From Candidatus Gastranaerophilales bacterium (GTDB taxonomy: Bacteria; Cyanobacteriota; Vampirovibrionia; Gastranaerophilales; Gastranaerophilaceae), in assembly GCA_905235155.1 (NCBI GenBank), contig CAJOKJ010000020.1, positions 17,922-81,921 on the forward strand: 64,000 nt of DNA. Reading direction: 5' to 3'. A model generated the notes under the pieces. That model did not search any database. It was not told the DNA's origin and was given only the letters and a program-made list of their open reading frames with translations. This document shows positions 24,890 to 34,595 of this stretch, piece by piece. Every line of letters begins with the position of its first letter. Positions within the stretch are counted from its first letter, which is position 1. Made by a program: the position numbers and the translations under genes.

Positions 24890-25502
24890 TATTGTAAAAG
24901 CACTACACGAAGCAAATCAGCAAAAAAGTGATTTTGTAGGCTTAATGGACAGTTTTAATGACCCGTATTTAGTGCTTATTTCATGCATACTAAGTCTTAG
25001 AACCAATGATAAAACAACATATCCTGCAACATTAAGAATGCTAAAACTTGCAAAAACACCGAAGGAAATGTCAAAAGTAAATGAAAATGATTTAGCAAAA
25101 GCCATTTATCCTGTAGGGTTTTATGCAAATAAAGCCAAACAAATTATTCAATTATCAAAAGAACTTATTGAAAAATATAATGGTAACGTTCCTTGTGAAA
25201 TAGATGAGTTATGCAAATTTAACGGTGTTGGAAGAAAAACGGCAAATCTTGTTGTTGCAAGAGGATTTAATAAACCTGCAATATGCGTGGATGTCCATGT
25301 TCATAGGATTTTTAACAGATTAGGCTATGTAAAAACTAAAACCCCTGAAGAAACCGAATTTTCATTAAGAGAAAAGTTACCTAAAAAATATTGGATAGAA
25401 ATTAATACTCTTATTGTTACACATGGTCAAAATTGCTGTAAACCGCAAAAACCTGATTGCAAAAACTGTCCGATATCAGAATACTGTGAAAAACTAATTT
25501 AA
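24873..25502 (+). CDS. nth: Endonuclease III (DNA glycosylase/AP lyase)
   Basis: Removes oxidised pyrimidines and cuts at abasic sites. 209 residues. ILSLRTNDKTT (helix with the TD-equivalent), helix-hairpin-helix NGVGRKTANLVV with the catalytic Lys, catalytic Asp in CVDVHVHRIFNRLG, and a [4Fe-4S] site C-x6-C-x2-C-x5-C at the C terminus (CKPQKPDCKNCPISEYC). Start ATG inside lpxK. Its stop region overlaps the convergent pilin-like gene by 9 bases. Confidence 0.95.
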   Translation: MAKIDDIVKALHEANQQKSDFVGLMDSFNDPYLVLISCILSLRTNDKTTYPATLRMLKLAKTPKEMSKVNENDLAKAIYPVGFYANKAKQIIQLSKELIEKYNGNVPCEIDELCKFNGVGRKTANLVVARGFNKPAICVDVHVHRIFNRLGYVKTKTPEETEFSLREKLPKKYWIEINTLIVTHGQNCCKPQKPDCKNCPISEYCEKLI

Positions 25503-26141
25503 TTGACCGCCATAAATATAGTAATAATAGGAACAAGATATACCTTTACCTTTTTTAGAGCAATCAGATTTCAAAAGATAATCATCATAAGTTTTACCTA
25601 ACGGTTCAATTTTATCTGTATAAATATTTATACCAAAGATATCATAACCCCATTTATTAGGTTTTTTCAACCCGTTTAAATCAACGGATATAATTGCAAC
25701 AGGAAATTTGTCAGAATAACTAACAGGGGTGTTTAGCCATTTTAATCCAACAATTTTACCAGAATTAGTTTTATGCAAATTAGTTATATAATATATATCA
25801 TCTGTATTTACTTTTGAATTATTCAAATAATAAGTTTTATATTTATTTACTGAAATTTCATCTTCCATTCTCAAATAAGATTTTAAAAGATTATACAAAA
25901 CTTGTTCTTTACTTGAATTATCAACTGAATTTTCAAATGCATTATTGTCTGATTTACTCGACTGAACCTTTAGAGCTGAAAAAATATATTCCAAATTATG
26001 ATAGGTATCTTTCCACTGAGCAATAACATTTAACTTCTTATTATCTTCAATTAAGTGCGGCAAAACAAGCATAATCGTAATCACGATTAAAAATAAAATT
26101 ATTGCCAGTTCAATTAAAGTAAATGCTCTTAATTTTTTCAT
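25494..26141 (-). CDS. Type IV pilin-like (pseudopilin) protein
   Basis: 215 residues. The prepilin signal is MKKLRA-FTLIELAIILFLIV, with cleavage expected before Phe and Glu at +5, followed by one hydrophobic helix. The mature part is Asn/Lys/Tyr-rich with two Cys near the C terminus (LKSDCSKKGKGISC). It is probably a minor pilin or pseudopilin; its body does not obviously match the other two pilin-like proteins of the window. It is the last gene of the rny-ymdB-PHP unit, 13 bases downstream of the PHP gene with GCAGG before the ATG. Confidence 0.8.
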   Translation of the reverse strand: MKKLRAFTLIELAIILFLIVITIMLVLPHLIEDNKKLNVIAQWKDTYHNLEYIFSALKVQSSKSDNNAFENSVDNSSKEQVLYNLLKSYLRMEDEISVNKYKTYYLNNSKVNTDDIYYITNLHKTNSGKIVGLKWLNTPVSYSDKFPVAIISVDLNGLKKPNKWGYDIFGINIYTDKIEPLGKTYDDYLLKSDCSKKGKGISCSYYYYIYGGQLN

Positions 26142-26154
26142 ATATTAATACCTG

Positions 26155-27012
26155 CTATGCCATATCAAGACGTTTTTTTTCTTGAATCAATTTATCATAA
26201 ATCCATTCGGGAATAAAATGTTTACCTAAAAGAATTTGTCCGTTTACCATACTTGGAGCATGAAAATCTGAACCACCCGTAACTATTAATCCGAATTTTT
26301 CCGCCATCGACGAAAAATATTCAACGACGGCAGGCGAATGCTTACGATGATATGCTTCAATACCTCTTAAACCGTAAGCCATAAGGTCTTTAATTAAAGT
26401 TTCTGCAATGTCAATATCATGAGGATGTGCTATAACAGGAACACCGCCTGCATCATAAATAATTTCAACTGCATCTTGAGGAGAAACTGTTTTTCTTTGA
26501 ACATAAACAGGTGAATTATCATTTATATATTTATTGTAGGCTTCAATTACACTTGCAGTACCTCCGGCTGAAGTTATCGCCTTTGCTATATGAGGACGCC
26601 CGATACTTCCACCTTCTGCAACTTGTGCCAAAATTGAATCGAAAGAAATTTTTATACCTTCTTTTTTATCCAATAAATCAATAATTTCAAGAGTTTGATT
26701 TACTCTGGCATCTTGTTGATTTTTAATCAACGCTTTGAAATCATCGTCATTTGTATTCATAAAATATCCTAAAATATGAACCTCATAATTTTTATATAAA
26801 GTATTAACTTCAATACCTTGAATAATCTCAAGTTGGTCTAGTTTTCCAATAGATTGCAAATATTTTTGAGCAACATCATACGACAAGATATTATCATGGT
26901 CAGTCAAAGCAATCGCTTCAAGTCCTGCATCAAGAGCCGTATCTACAATTTTTTCAGGTGAAAAAACACCGTCAGAGTAATTGGTGTGAACGTGAAAATC
27001 TGCTTTTTTCAT
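26155..27012 (-). CDS. PHP-domain phosphoesterase (TrpH/RNase AM-like)
   Basis: 285 residues. Metal-binding PHP motifs are complete: DFHVHTNYSDG, LTDHDN, EVNTLYKNYEVHILGYF, GRPHIAKA, PVIAHPHD and GSDFHAP. Relatives hydrolyse 3',5'-nucleoside bisphosphates and trim RNA 5' ends. Its place 18 bases after ymdB and rny suggests a role in RNA turnover. The start is ATG 27012, giving AGGAG a 9-base spacing; the ATG at 27021 touches the Shine-Dalgarno and is rejected. Confidence 0.88.
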   Translation of the reverse strand: MKKADFHVHTNYSDGVFSPEKIVDTALDAGLEAIALTDHDNILSYDVAQKYLQSIGKLDQLEIIQGIEVNTLYKNYEVHILGYFMNTNDDDFKALIKNQQDARVNQTLEIIDLLDKKEGIKISFDSILAQVAEGGSIGRPHIAKAITSAGGTASVIEAYNKYINDNSPVYVQRKTVSPQDAVEIIYDAGGVPVIAHPHDIDIAETLIKDLMAYGLRGIEAYHRKHSPAVVEYFSSMAEKFGLIVTGGSDFHAPSMVNGQILLGKHFIPEWIYDKLIQEKKRLDMA

Positions 27013-27030
27013 ACAACACATCTCCTAAAA

Positions 27031-27864
27031 TCAGGTTTGTACTTTTGCAAGATTAACCTCCTTGTTATTTTCATATTTTATTTTCTCATAAATTCTTTTT
27101 ATATCGGTTGCATTACCTTCTGCCGCACCAATAGTAATTTCAACCGCATTCAATATTGCCAAATCATCATGAGCAACTTCAAATCTTTCAGGAAGGCAAG
27201 TTGTCATCCTGGCAAGAGATGTAGTATAGTCCATGCCAATCACACTGTCATTTGCTCCACAGAACCCTGCATCAGTAATATAAGCCATATTATTAATAAT
27301 TTGTTCATCAGCTGTCTGAACGTGAGTATGCGTACCAACAAAAGCACTAACACCAAAAGAAGAACAAAACTTTGCAAAACAAATTTTTTCAGCGGTTGCT
27401 TCAGCGTGAAAGTCAATAATTACATTCGGAGTAATTTCTTTTATCCCTTTAATATTATCCTCTAAAAGTTTCCACTGGGAATCTAAAGGCTGCATAAATA
27501 CTCTGCCTAAAAAATTCATAACACAGATTTTATACTCACCAACATTAAAAATTCTGTATCCTACACCTTTTGTACCTTCCGGATAATTCATTGGTCTTAT
27601 CAATTTATCTGCATCATCAATATAATTAAAAATTTCTTTTTTATCCCAAATATGATTACCTGATGTAAAACAATCAACACCTGCCGAAACTAACTGATTA
27701 TAATTTTTTTGAGTTAAACCGAAACCGTGAGAAGCATTTTCTGCATTTAAAATAACAAAATCATATTTACTTTTATTTTCAGCCAAATAGTCGATAATGG
27801 CATTCCTGCCAATTTTACCGACTACATCGCCAAAAAATAAAATTTTTATGTTGTTATTTTCCAT
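27031..27864 (-). CDS. YmdB-family metallophosphoesterase
   Basis: 277 residues. Motifs ILFFGDVVGKIGR, LNAENASHGFGLT, SGNHIWDKKEI, DFHAEATAEKICFA and GTHTHVQTADEQI match YmdB, a dinuclear metal phosphodiesterase of Bacillus that acts on 2',3'-cyclic nucleotides and cyclic dinucleotides and influences biofilm/motility choice. It follows rny by 9 bases, the same neighbour as in Bacillus. Confidence 0.93.
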   Translation of the reverse strand: MENNNIKILFFGDVVGKIGRNAIIDYLAENKSKYDFVILNAENASHGFGLTQKNYNQLVSAGVDCFTSGNHIWDKKEIFNYIDDADKLIRPMNYPEGTKGVGYRIFNVGEYKICVMNFLGRVFMQPLDSQWKLLEDNIKGIKEITPNVIIDFHAEATAEKICFAKFCSSFGVSAFVGTHTHVQTADEQIINNMAYITDAGFCGANDSVIGMDYTTSLARMTTCLPERFEVAHDDLAILNAVEITIGAAEGNATDIKRIYEKIKYENNKEVNLAKVQT

Positions 27865-27873
27865 ATTTAGTTA

Positions 27874-29406
27874 TTATTTTGCAATTTCTGTTGTTCTAAA
27901 TTCTCTAACAACCGTAACACGAATTTGACCAGGATAATCAAGTTCATCTTCAATACGTTTTGCAATATCTCGTGCAAGTTTTTGAGATGCTAAATCGTCA
28001 AAATGCTCAGCCTCAACAATAACTCTTACTTCTCTGCCTGCTTGAACAGCAAATGATTGCTTAATACCTTTAAAACTGTTTACTATTTCTTCAATTTTTT
28101 GTAAACGTTTAATATAAATTTCTAAAGTATCACGTCTGGCACCGGGACGTCCTGCGGAGATAGCATCAGCAAGTTTTACAAGCACTGCTTCAATAGTATT
28201 TGCAGTAACGTCGTTATGATGAGCCTCAATCGCATGTATAATTTCCATTTTTTCACCAAAACGATTTGCAATTTCAACACCCAATTGAATATGAGTACCT
28301 TCTTGAGTTTGATCAACTGCTTTACCAATATCGTGTAATAAGCCTGCACGTTTTGCAACATTTACGTTAGCACCCAATTCCGCAGCAAGCATGCCTGCAA
28401 TATGACCAACCTCTAATGAATGTTTTAAAACATTTTGACCGTAACTTGTTCTATAATACAAACGACCAAGAATTTTAAGCAATTCTTTATTTAATCCCAT
28501 AATACCCATATCTAATGCAGCATTTTCACCCTCTGTAAGAATTTTCTTTTCAACTTCTTCTTGAGCCTTATTTACCATTTCTTCAATACGAACAGGGTGA
28601 ATACGACCGTCAGAAATAAGCTTTTCTAAAGCAAGTTTTGCAACTTCACGTCTTACAGGGTCAAAACTTGATAATACAACCGCTTCAGGGGTATCATCAA
28701 TAATTAAATCAACACCTGTAAGAGTTTCTAAAGTTCTAATGTTACGACCTTCACGACCAATAATACGACCTTTCATTTCGTCACTTGGCAATGATACAAC
28801 CGAAACGGTACTCTCTACAACTTGGTCCATAACACATCTTTGCATAGTTGTTGATAGTATTTCTTGAGATTGCTCTAATGCTTTCTCTTTAATTTTAGCT
28901 TCATTTTCACGAATTAATTGTAATTCTTCTTGAGCCAAATCATTTTTTAATTGTTCTAAAAGCATTTTTTTAGCATCTTCGGCAGACATACCCGAAATTC
29001 TTTCAAGCTCTGAAGTTTGTTTTTGTACTAACTCTGCAAGATAATCTTCTTTTTCAAGAAGTTCATCCATTTTCTTTTGTGCTGCTGCTTCTTTTTCTGT
29101 GGCATCTTGGATTTTATCTTCCAAAACATCTTCTCTTTGTGCTAATTTTGCTTCTTGACGTGATAACTCTTGTCTTCTTGTTCTTTCTTCTTCATTTAAC
29201 TGTTCTCGCTCTGTTTGTAAAGCATCTTTTGCTTTTATCATTGCTTCTTTTACCAAAAGTTTTTCTTTTTCTTCTAAATCATTTTGTTTTTTCAGAGCCT
29301 CATCTTTTAAAGCATTGTATTTTGCACGCTGGTTCACAAGAACAGCAGTAAATACAACGGCTAAAACTACGACTATAATAATCGCAACCATTGAAACTAA
29401 ATCCAT
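27874..29406 (-). CDS. rny: Ribonuclease Y
   Basis: Membrane-anchored endoribonuclease that starts mRNA decay. 510 residues: N-terminal membrane helix ([20 protein letters not shown]), a long coiled coil (about 30-190), KH domain with [19 protein letters not shown] (about 210-275), and an HD domain with [12 protein letters not shown] and [12 protein letters not shown]-terminal domain [14 protein letters not shown]. Start follows AAGGG. It leads a unit rny-ymdB-PHP-pilin and faces pepA across 230 bases. Confidence 0.96.
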   Translation of the reverse strand: MDLVSMVAIIIVVVLAVVFTAVLVNQRAKYNALKDEALKKQNDLEEKEKLLVKEAMIKAKDALQTEREQLNEEERTRRQELSRQEAKLAQREDVLEDKIQDATEKEAAAQKKMDELLEKEDYLAELVQKQTSELERISGMSAEDAKKMLLEQLKNDLAQEELQLIRENEAKIKEKALEQSQEILSTTMQRCVMDQVVESTVSVVSLPSDEMKGRIIGREGRNIRTLETLTGVDLIIDDTPEAVVLSSFDPVRREVAKLALEKLISDGRIHPVRIEEMVNKAQEEVEKKILTEGENAALDMGIMGLNKELLKILGRLYYRTSYGQNVLKHSLEVGHIAGMLAAELGANVNVAKRAGLLHDIGKAVDQTQEGTHIQLGVEIANRFGEKMEIIHAIEAHHNDVTANTIEAVLVKLADAISAGRPGARRDTLEIYIKRLQKIEEIVNSFKGIKQSFAVQAGREVRVIVEAEHFDDLASQKLARDIAKRIEDELDYPGQIRVTVVREFRTTEIAK

Positions 29407-29636
29407 AATTTTTAATACCCTTACTTTCTATTTTTACAAATACACACAATTTCGGCACATATAGCCTACCGAATAACTCCTTTTAAGTTGTATATATAAA
29501 AAAGTAATTTTATTGCATATATTTTAAAAAATTTAACTACTACTAATTAAATTTTATCATGACAAATATATTTTGTATAGGTTTATTAAAAAAAATTTAT
29601 ATGTTATTATTAATCTGCAAAAAGAAAGGATAAAAT

Positions 29637-31037
29637 ATGGAAATTAAATTTATTTCTGACGTAAAAAAACAAGAATGCGACATTCTTTTGGTAAACATGT
29701 TTGAAGGTGAAGAAACATCAAACGACATCGCAAATGAATACGCATTAAAACAAGACAAATTTGAGGGAAAATTCGGTACAACATATCTTCTTCCAACTTA
29801 TGACAAACAACCTGCAAAAAAAGTTCTTGTTGTAGGCTTTGGTAAAAAAGAAGATTTAAACAAAAATAAAGTTAGAGAAGCGTTATCAAAAGCGGTTAAA
29901 AAAGCACTTCAAATGAAAGCTAAATCACTAACTGTTGATTTTGAAGGTATAAATTTTGACTATGCGGACATAATTTCTGAAGGTGCAATGATAGCTGATT
30001 ACGCTTTTGATAAGTACAAAACAGAAAAAAAAGACCATCTTGAAACACTATATGTTAATACAGATGAAGCACTAACAAAAAAAGGTCAAAAAAGAGCAGA
30101 AGCAATGGAATTAACAAGAAATATTGCAAATGAACCCGCTCAATATGCAACTCCCGAAAAATTAGCAGAAATTGCATTAAGTTTAGGTCTTGAAACAAAA
30201 GTTTATAACAGAAAAGAATGTGAAGAAATGGGTATGAATGCATATCTTGCAGTCGCAAGAGGAAGTGCAAAAGAACCTAAATTTATTCACATGAAATACA
30301 TTCCTCAAAATCCTAAAAAAAGAATTGCAATAATAGGCAAAGGTCTTTGCTTTGACAGTGGCGGTATGGACTTAAAACCTGCATCATCAATGCTTACAAT
30401 GCGTGATGATATGTCAGGTGCAGCATGTATTTTGGGGGTTATGAGCAAAATTAAAGAATTTGCACCAAATGTAGAAGTTCACGGTATAATAGCCGCATGC
30501 GAAAATATGATTGGACCTGATGCATACAAACCGGGTGATATTCTAACAGCAAAGAACGGCAAAACAATTGAAATAGATAATACAGACGCAGAAGGCAGAG
30601 TAACACTTGCCGATGCACTTTGTTATGCATGTGATTTAAAAGTTGATGAAATTATTGATATAGCAACACTTACAGGTGCTTGCATGGTAGCACTGGGAAC
30701 ACACGCATCAGGCATAATGGGCAACAATGACCAACTTGTTAAGAAGTTAATTGAAATAGGAGAAAAATCAGGCGAAAGATACTGGGAAATGCCTATGTTC
30801 AAAGAATATTTTGACAGTCTGAAAAGTGAAATAGCAGATATGAAAAACACCGGTTCACGCTGGGGTGGTGCATCAGCAGCAGGCTTATTCTTAAAAGAAT
30901 TTGTAACAGATGACGTTAAATGGGCACATCTTGACGTTGCAGGTACTGCATTTTTGGAAAAACCTCAAAAAGAATTTATTGCAGGTGCAACAGGCGTAGG
31001 AGTAAGAACAATATTAAACTACATCCTCGAAGCGTAA
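29637..31037 (+). CDS. pepA: Leucyl aminopeptidase (M17)
   Basis: 466 residues. The C-terminal catalytic domain holds the dizinc signature GKGLCFDSGGMDLKPAS, MRDDMSGAACILGVM and NTDAEGRVTLADAL (family NTDAEGRL), then a CO2-binding-like region MVALGTHASGIMGN. It removes N-terminal residues from peptides as a hexamer in the cytosol. AAAGGATAAA before ATG is the ribosome site. Single gene; a hairpin 30 bases past the stop may terminate it. Confidence 0.95.
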   Translation: MEIKFISDVKKQECDILLVNMFEGEETSNDIANEYALKQDKFEGKFGTTYLLPTYDKQPAKKVLVVGFGKKEDLNKNKVREALSKAVKKALQMKAKSLTVDFEGINFDYADIISEGAMIADYAFDKYKTEKKDHLETLYVNTDEALTKKGQKRAEAMELTRNIANEPAQYATPEKLAEIALSLGLETKVYNRKECEEMGMNAYLAVARGSAKEPKFIHMKYIPQNPKKRIAIIGKGLCFDSGGMDLKPASSMLTMRDDMSGAACILGVMSKIKEFAPNVEVHGIIAACENMIGPDAYKPGDILTAKNGKTIEIDNTDAEGRVTLADALCYACDLKVDEIIDIATLTGACMVALGTHASGIMGNNDQLVKKLIEIGEKSGERYWEMPMFKEYFDSLKSEIADMKNTGSRWGGASAAGLFLKEFVTDDVKWAHLDVAGTAFLEKPQKEFIAGATGVGVRTILNYILEA

Positions 31038-31226
31038 ATCCTCGAGCAATAAACCTATTTCATATTGCAAAAGCCCGTTGATATAAACAATATCTTCGGG
31101 CTTTAAAATTAACTCATCTTCGGCAACACAAATATCTATAATATTAGATAATATCATAAGATGATTACATCTGTAATCTAAAATATCTTTTATTTCTACG
31201 TGCTCATTAAATTCACATTTAAACAT
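31014..31226 (-). CDS. 70-residue acidic protein of unknown function
   Basis: Starts MFKCEFNEHVEIKDIL and ends LLLEDLRFEDVV; acidic, mainly Ile/Leu/Asp/Glu, with no named domain. An AAAGGATATTTAT site precedes the ATG, and the gene is divergent from the HTH regulator at 31311 across an inverted repeat, so the two may form a regulated pair. The 3' end overlaps pepA by 24 bases. A hairpin inside it could instead be a pepA terminator, which lowers confidence. Confidence 0.45.
   Translation of the reverse strand: MFKCEFNEHVEIKDILDYRCNHLMILSNIIDICVAEDELILKPEDIVYINGLLQYEIGLLLEDLRFEDVV
31070..31107 (+). terminator. Hairpin downstream of pepA
   Basis: AAAGCCCG (31070-31077 region) pairs with CGGGCTTT, with an inner GATAT/ATATC stem. 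A T tract is short (TTT then AAAATT), so its termination strength is uncertain. It lies inside the 31014-31226 frame of the other strand. Confidence 0.4.
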
Positions 31227-31228
31227 AT

Positions 31229-31270
31229 AAATATCCTTTATAAGTATTATAATTCCTAAGAAGGATATTT
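31229..31270. promoter_or_regulatory. Inverted repeat between divergent genes, candidate operator
   Basis: AAATATCCTT (31229-31238) and AAGGATATTT (31261-31270) are exact inverted copies 22 bases apart. One arm overlaps the ribosome site of the minus-strand small gene and the other lies just before the -35 of the HTH gene. Confidence 0.45.
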
Positions 31271-31276
31271 TATACC

Positions 31277-31304
31277 TTGAACTATAAAAGTCAACCCGTA
31301 AAAT
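31277..31304 (+). promoter_or_regulatory. Promoter of the HTH regulator gene, leaderless spacing
   Basis: TTGAAC (31277-31282), 16-base spacer, TAAAAT (31299-31304), then 6 bases to the ATG. No Shine-Dalgarno is seen. Confidence 0.5.
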
Positions 31305-31310
31305 TAAAAT

Positions 31311-31538
31311 ATGAAAACTAATAAAAAAGAATTTTTATTCAATATTGGACAAAAAATAAGAATTGAACGAACAAAAAAAGGACTCTCTCAAGAAAAACTT
31401 GCTGAATTAACAGAAATGTCAATTAAGACACTTGGAAAAATAGAGCGAGGACAAACAGATTTTGTAATATCTAATCTTATATCGATAGCCGACGCACTAA
31501 ATGTCGATATAAGCGAATTGTTTATTTTCACGTTTTAA
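31311..31538 (+). CDS. Small XRE-family (Cro/C1 helix-turn-helix) regulator
   Basis: 75 residues, a bare HTH_3 domain: IGQKIRIERTKKGLSQEKLA, ELTEMSIKTLGKIERGQTDF, then SIADALNVDISELF. The LSQEKLAELTEMSIKTLGKIE segment is the DNA-binding helix pair. No sensor domain. It probably binds the inverted repeat at 31229-31270 and regulates itself and the divergent small gene; this is inferred from position. Confidence 0.85.
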   Translation: MKTNKKEFLFNIGQKIRIERTKKGLSQEKLAELTEMSIKTLGKIERGQTDFVISNLISIADALNVDISELFIFTF

Positions 31539-31616
31539 GTAAAGATTTTGTAACAAAAGTACATAGTTCTTGAAATAGTGATAAGATTGAATAATAATTT
31601 TGTAGGAAGGTTTGTA

Positions 31617-31638
31617 TATAATTTTTTTGTGTTATAAT
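31617..31638 (+). promoter_or_regulatory. Extended -10 promoter region of ftsZ
   Basis: TATAAT at 31617-31622 and an extended -10 TGTTATAAT at 31630-31638, joined by a T run. The whole is almost the same as the outward promoter in the invertible segment at 44623-44642. Confidence 0.6.
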
Positions 31639-31670
31639 ACAACCAAGTAAACAACCAAAGAGGAATAAAA

Positions 31671-32825
31671 GTGGATAATTTTAACAGAGCAGCAGATTTT
31701 TTAAACGCAGGAAATTACACTCCTGACGCAGTTAGCCCTGCAAAAATTAAGGTAATCGGTGTAGGCGGCGGCGGTGGAAACGCTGTAAACCGAATGATTA
31801 AAGCAGGTCTTTCAGGTGTAGAATTTTATTTAATGAATACAGACGCACAAGTTTTACAATTTGGTGCAGCACCAAATAAGATTAGACTTGGTACAAAACT
31901 AACAAACGGCTTAGGTGCAGGCGGAGATCCAAAAATTGGTGAAGACGCAGCAGAAGAAGCAAGACAAGAAATTACGGCAGCCATAGAAGGTGCTGATATG
32001 GTGTTTGTTACCGCAGGTATGGGTGGCGGAACAGGTACGGGTGCTGCTCCTATTGTTGCAAGAGTAGCAAAAGAATTAGGTATTTTGACTATTGCTGTTG
32101 TTACAAAACCTTTCAGTTTTGAAGGTAAAAGACGTGCAAATCAAGCAATGCAAGGTATTGATAAACTAAAAGAAGCAGTTGATGCTATTATTGTAATACC
32201 TAACGACAACTTATTAAGTGTTGTTGATAGAAAAGTCGGCTTAATGGAATCATTCGCTGTTGTCGATGAGGTATTGTTAAGAGGTGTACAAGGCATTACT
32301 GACATTATCACAATACCAGGCTTGATTAACGTAGACTTTGCAGATGTTCGCTCTGTAATGAGAGCATCAGGTTCAGCATTAATGGGTATCGGTATCGGTC
32401 AAGGTGAAGGCAGAGCGGAAGAAGCTGCAAGAAATGCTATTGACTCTAAGTTACTTGAAACAACTATTGATGGTGCTAAAGGTGTTATTGTAAATATTAC
32501 AGGCGGACCTGATTTAGGATTGACAGATGTAACAAAAGCAATGAATATTATTAATGACGCTGTACAAGATGACGCTATTGTTATTTTTGGTGCAGTTACG
32601 GATGAAAATATGCAAGGCGAAGTAAAAATTACTGTTATAGCAACAGGTTTTGAAATGAAATCTCACAGTGCTGTTCAAGCAAATAAATTACAAGCAAAAC
32701 AACCGTTAAGTGCTGCTGAGTTCTTCGGAAACGCATTTACAAACACAACTAAGAAAACAGAAACTTCAAGTTCTGCTTTACCTGGATTTACAAATATAGA
32801 AATTCCTGATTTCTTGAAAAAATAA
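31671..32825 (+). CDS. ftsZ: Cell division protein FtsZ
   Basis: Tubulin-like GTPase that forms the division ring. 384 residues. GTP-binding motifs [14 protein letters not shown] (30-43) and [14 protein letters not shown] (about 117-130), T7 loop region [11 protein letters not shown], and the C-terminal partner-binding peptide [11 protein letters not shown]. Start is GTG 31671 with GAGGAATAAAA before it. No ftsA, ftsQ or mur genes are adjacent; it is a single gene with its own promoter and terminator, as is usual in Cyanobacteria and relatives. Confidence 0.97.
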   Translation: MDNFNRAADFLNAGNYTPDAVSPAKIKVIGVGGGGGNAVNRMIKAGLSGVEFYLMNTDAQVLQFGAAPNKIRLGTKLTNGLGAGGDPKIGEDAAEEARQEITAAIEGADMVFVTAGMGGGTGTGAAPIVARVAKELGILTIAVVTKPFSFEGKRRANQAMQGIDKLKEAVDAIIVIPNDNLLSVVDRKVGLMESFAVVDEVLLRGVQGITDIITIPGLINVDFADVRSVMRASGSALMGIGIGQGEGRAEEAARNAIDSKLLETTIDGAKGVIVNITGGPDLGLTDVTKAMNIINDAVQDDAIVIFGAVTDENMQGEVKITVIATGFEMKSHSAVQANKLQAKQPLSAAEFFGNAFTNTTKKTETSSSALPGFTNIEIPDFLKK

Positions 32826-32842
32826 AACATCCGATAAAAGTA

Positions 32843-32876
32843 TAAAAAACTCCTTATCCAAAAGGAGTTTTTTTTT
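32843..32876 (+). terminator. Intrinsic terminator of ftsZ
   Basis: AAAACTCCTT pairs with AAAGGAGTTT around a short loop and is followed by a run of nine T, 18 bases past the ftsZ stop. Confidence 0.9.
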
Positions 32877-32924
32877 GCAGAAATTTGTGTTAAAATAAAA
32901 AAGGTACAAATTAGGGAATGTTTT

Positions 32925-33395
32925 ATGAAAAAGTTATTAATTACATTTATATCCATTGTTACAACTATAACCATTGCATTTGCAGACGACTTGCAAACGG
33001 CAAAGAATAATTTTTCAAAATATGTATATGCAGCAAATAATTACAGCCCGCAATTATTGGAATATTATTCTCCAAATGCCAAAATAATACGTCAAGTTGT
33101 TAAACCTGACGGTTCAACTGCCAATGCAACAACGGATATGGCTACTTATGCAACACAAATGAAAATCAGTCAGGGAACTGCCAAATTAAGAAATTATAAA
33201 AATAAATATAAAAACGTAACAGCGACAAGAGTTGCAAACGGTATAAAAGTTGAAGCATTAAGACAACCAATGAATGACAAATATTGGTTAAAAACATATC
33301 AAATATGGCAAAAACAACAAGATGGTAATTGGATTATTATTGAAGAAATGATGCAAACAAAGCAGCAAATTTTCTTAAGATATGCTGATAAATAA
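32925..33395 (+). CDS. Small exported protein, possibly NTF2/SnoaL-like
   Basis: 156 residues. Signal peptide MKKLLITFISIVTTITIAFA, cleavage before DDLQ. The mature part has the layout of a cone-shaped NTF2-like domain (YSPQLLEYYSPNAKIIRQVV..., then NYKNKYKNVTATRVANGIKV and WQKQQDGNWIIIEEMM), with no catalytic residues I can assign. AGGGAATG precedes the ATG. It lies between the ftsZ terminator and the aro genes. Confidence 0.65.
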   Translation: MKKLLITFISIVTTITIAFADDLQTAKNNFSKYVYAANNYSPQLLEYYSPNAKIIRQVVKPDGSTANATTDMATYATQMKISQGTAKLRNYKNKYKNVTATRVANGIKVEALRQPMNDKYWLKTYQIWQKQQDGNWIIIEEMMQTKQQIFLRYADK

Positions 33396-33431
33396 AATTA
33401 TACGTTTAAAATCGTATAAAATAGGGGAAAT

Positions 33432-34595
33432 ATGAGCAAATTTAGATTTTTGACTTCCGGTGAAAGTCACGGGAAATGTTTAGACGCAATTATTGAGGGA
33501 GTACCTTCAGGTTTTAAAATTGATGAAGATTATATTAATGCAGAGTTAAAACGCAGACAAGTCGGATATGGCAGGGGTAAGAGAATGCAAATTGAATCCG
33601 ATAAGTGCGAAATCAAATCAGGAGTAAGGCTTGGTTATACAACCGGTGCACCTATCTGTATTGAAATAAAAAATAAAGATTTTGAAAATTGGCAAATACC
33701 AATGAGTACAAAAGAACTTGATTTAAAAAACAGAGAAATTTTAAAACTTGTTGCAGATAAATCATTTACTAAAGTTCGTCCGGGACATGCTGATTACGCA
33801 GGGGCTTTAAAATATAAGCTTGAAGACCTTAGAGATGTTTTGGAACGTTCAAGTGCTCGTTCAACAGCGATTGAGGTTGCGGTTGGTGCAATTGCAAAAC
33901 AAATGTTAAAAGAATTTTCAATAATAGGCTTTTCGCACGTAACACAAATAGGAAATGTAAGAGCAGATGTACTACCACAAAGTTATACTCTGTTAAAAGA
34001 ATCTGCCGAACATTCAGAATTAAGATGTGCCGACGATATAGCAACAGACATTATGAAAGAAGCAATTGATGATGCAAAAAGAGACGGGGACACTTTAGGC
34101 GGAAAGTTTGAAGTAATTTTTGGGAATTTACCTGTCGGTTTGGGCTCTCATGTTCATTGGGACAGAAAATTAGACGGAAGAATAGCACAAGCCGTTATGA
34201 GTATTCCTGCCGTCAAATCAGTAGAAATAGGAGCAGGAATTGATGCTGCAACACTAACCGGAAGTAAAATGCATGACGAACTATTTATCTCAGATGGGAA
34301 AATATACAGAAAAACAAACAATGCAGGAGGTATTGAGGGCGGAATGTCAAATGGTGAACCCATTGTTGTAAAGGGTGTAATGAAAGCAATTCCGACAATG
34401 AGAACACCTTTAAAAACAGTTGATTTGTACAAAAAAGAACAAACTGAAGCACATTTTGAACGTTCGGATACTTGTGCTGTTCCTGCCTGTGCAGTAGTTG
34501 CAGAAGCACGAATTGCCTGCATATTAATAGATGCTTTTTTAGAAAAATTTGGTGGAGATTCATTAAAAGAAATTAAGAAAAATTATGAAAAATAA
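33432..34595 (+). CDS. aroC: Chorismate synthase
   Basis: Seventh step of the shikimate pathway, FMN-dependent elimination of phosphate from EPSP. 387 residues. RFLTSGESHGKCLDAIIEG, GRGKRMQIESD, VRPGHADYAGALKY, RSSARSTAIEVAVGAIAKQ and AGGIEGGMSNGEPI are diagnostic. GGGGAAAT is the ribosome site. First gene of an aroC-aroK-aroB unit, overlapping aroK by 11 bases. Confidence 0.97.
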   Translation: MSKFRFLTSGESHGKCLDAIIEGVPSGFKIDEDYINAELKRRQVGYGRGKRMQIESDKCEIKSGVRLGYTTGAPICIEIKNKDFENWQIPMSTKELDLKNREILKLVADKSFTKVRPGHADYAGALKYKLEDLRDVLERSSARSTAIEVAVGAIAKQMLKEFSIIGFSHVTQIGNVRADVLPQSYTLLKESAEHSELRCADDIATDIMKEAIDDAKRDGDTLGGKFEVIFGNLPVGLGSHVHWDRKLDGRIAQAVMSIPAVKSVEIGAGIDAATLTGSKMHDELFISDGKIYRKTNNAGGIEGGMSNGEPIVVKGVMKAIPTMRTPLKTVDLYKKEQTEAHFERSDTCAVPACAVVAEARIACILIDAFLEKFGGDSLKEIKKNYEK

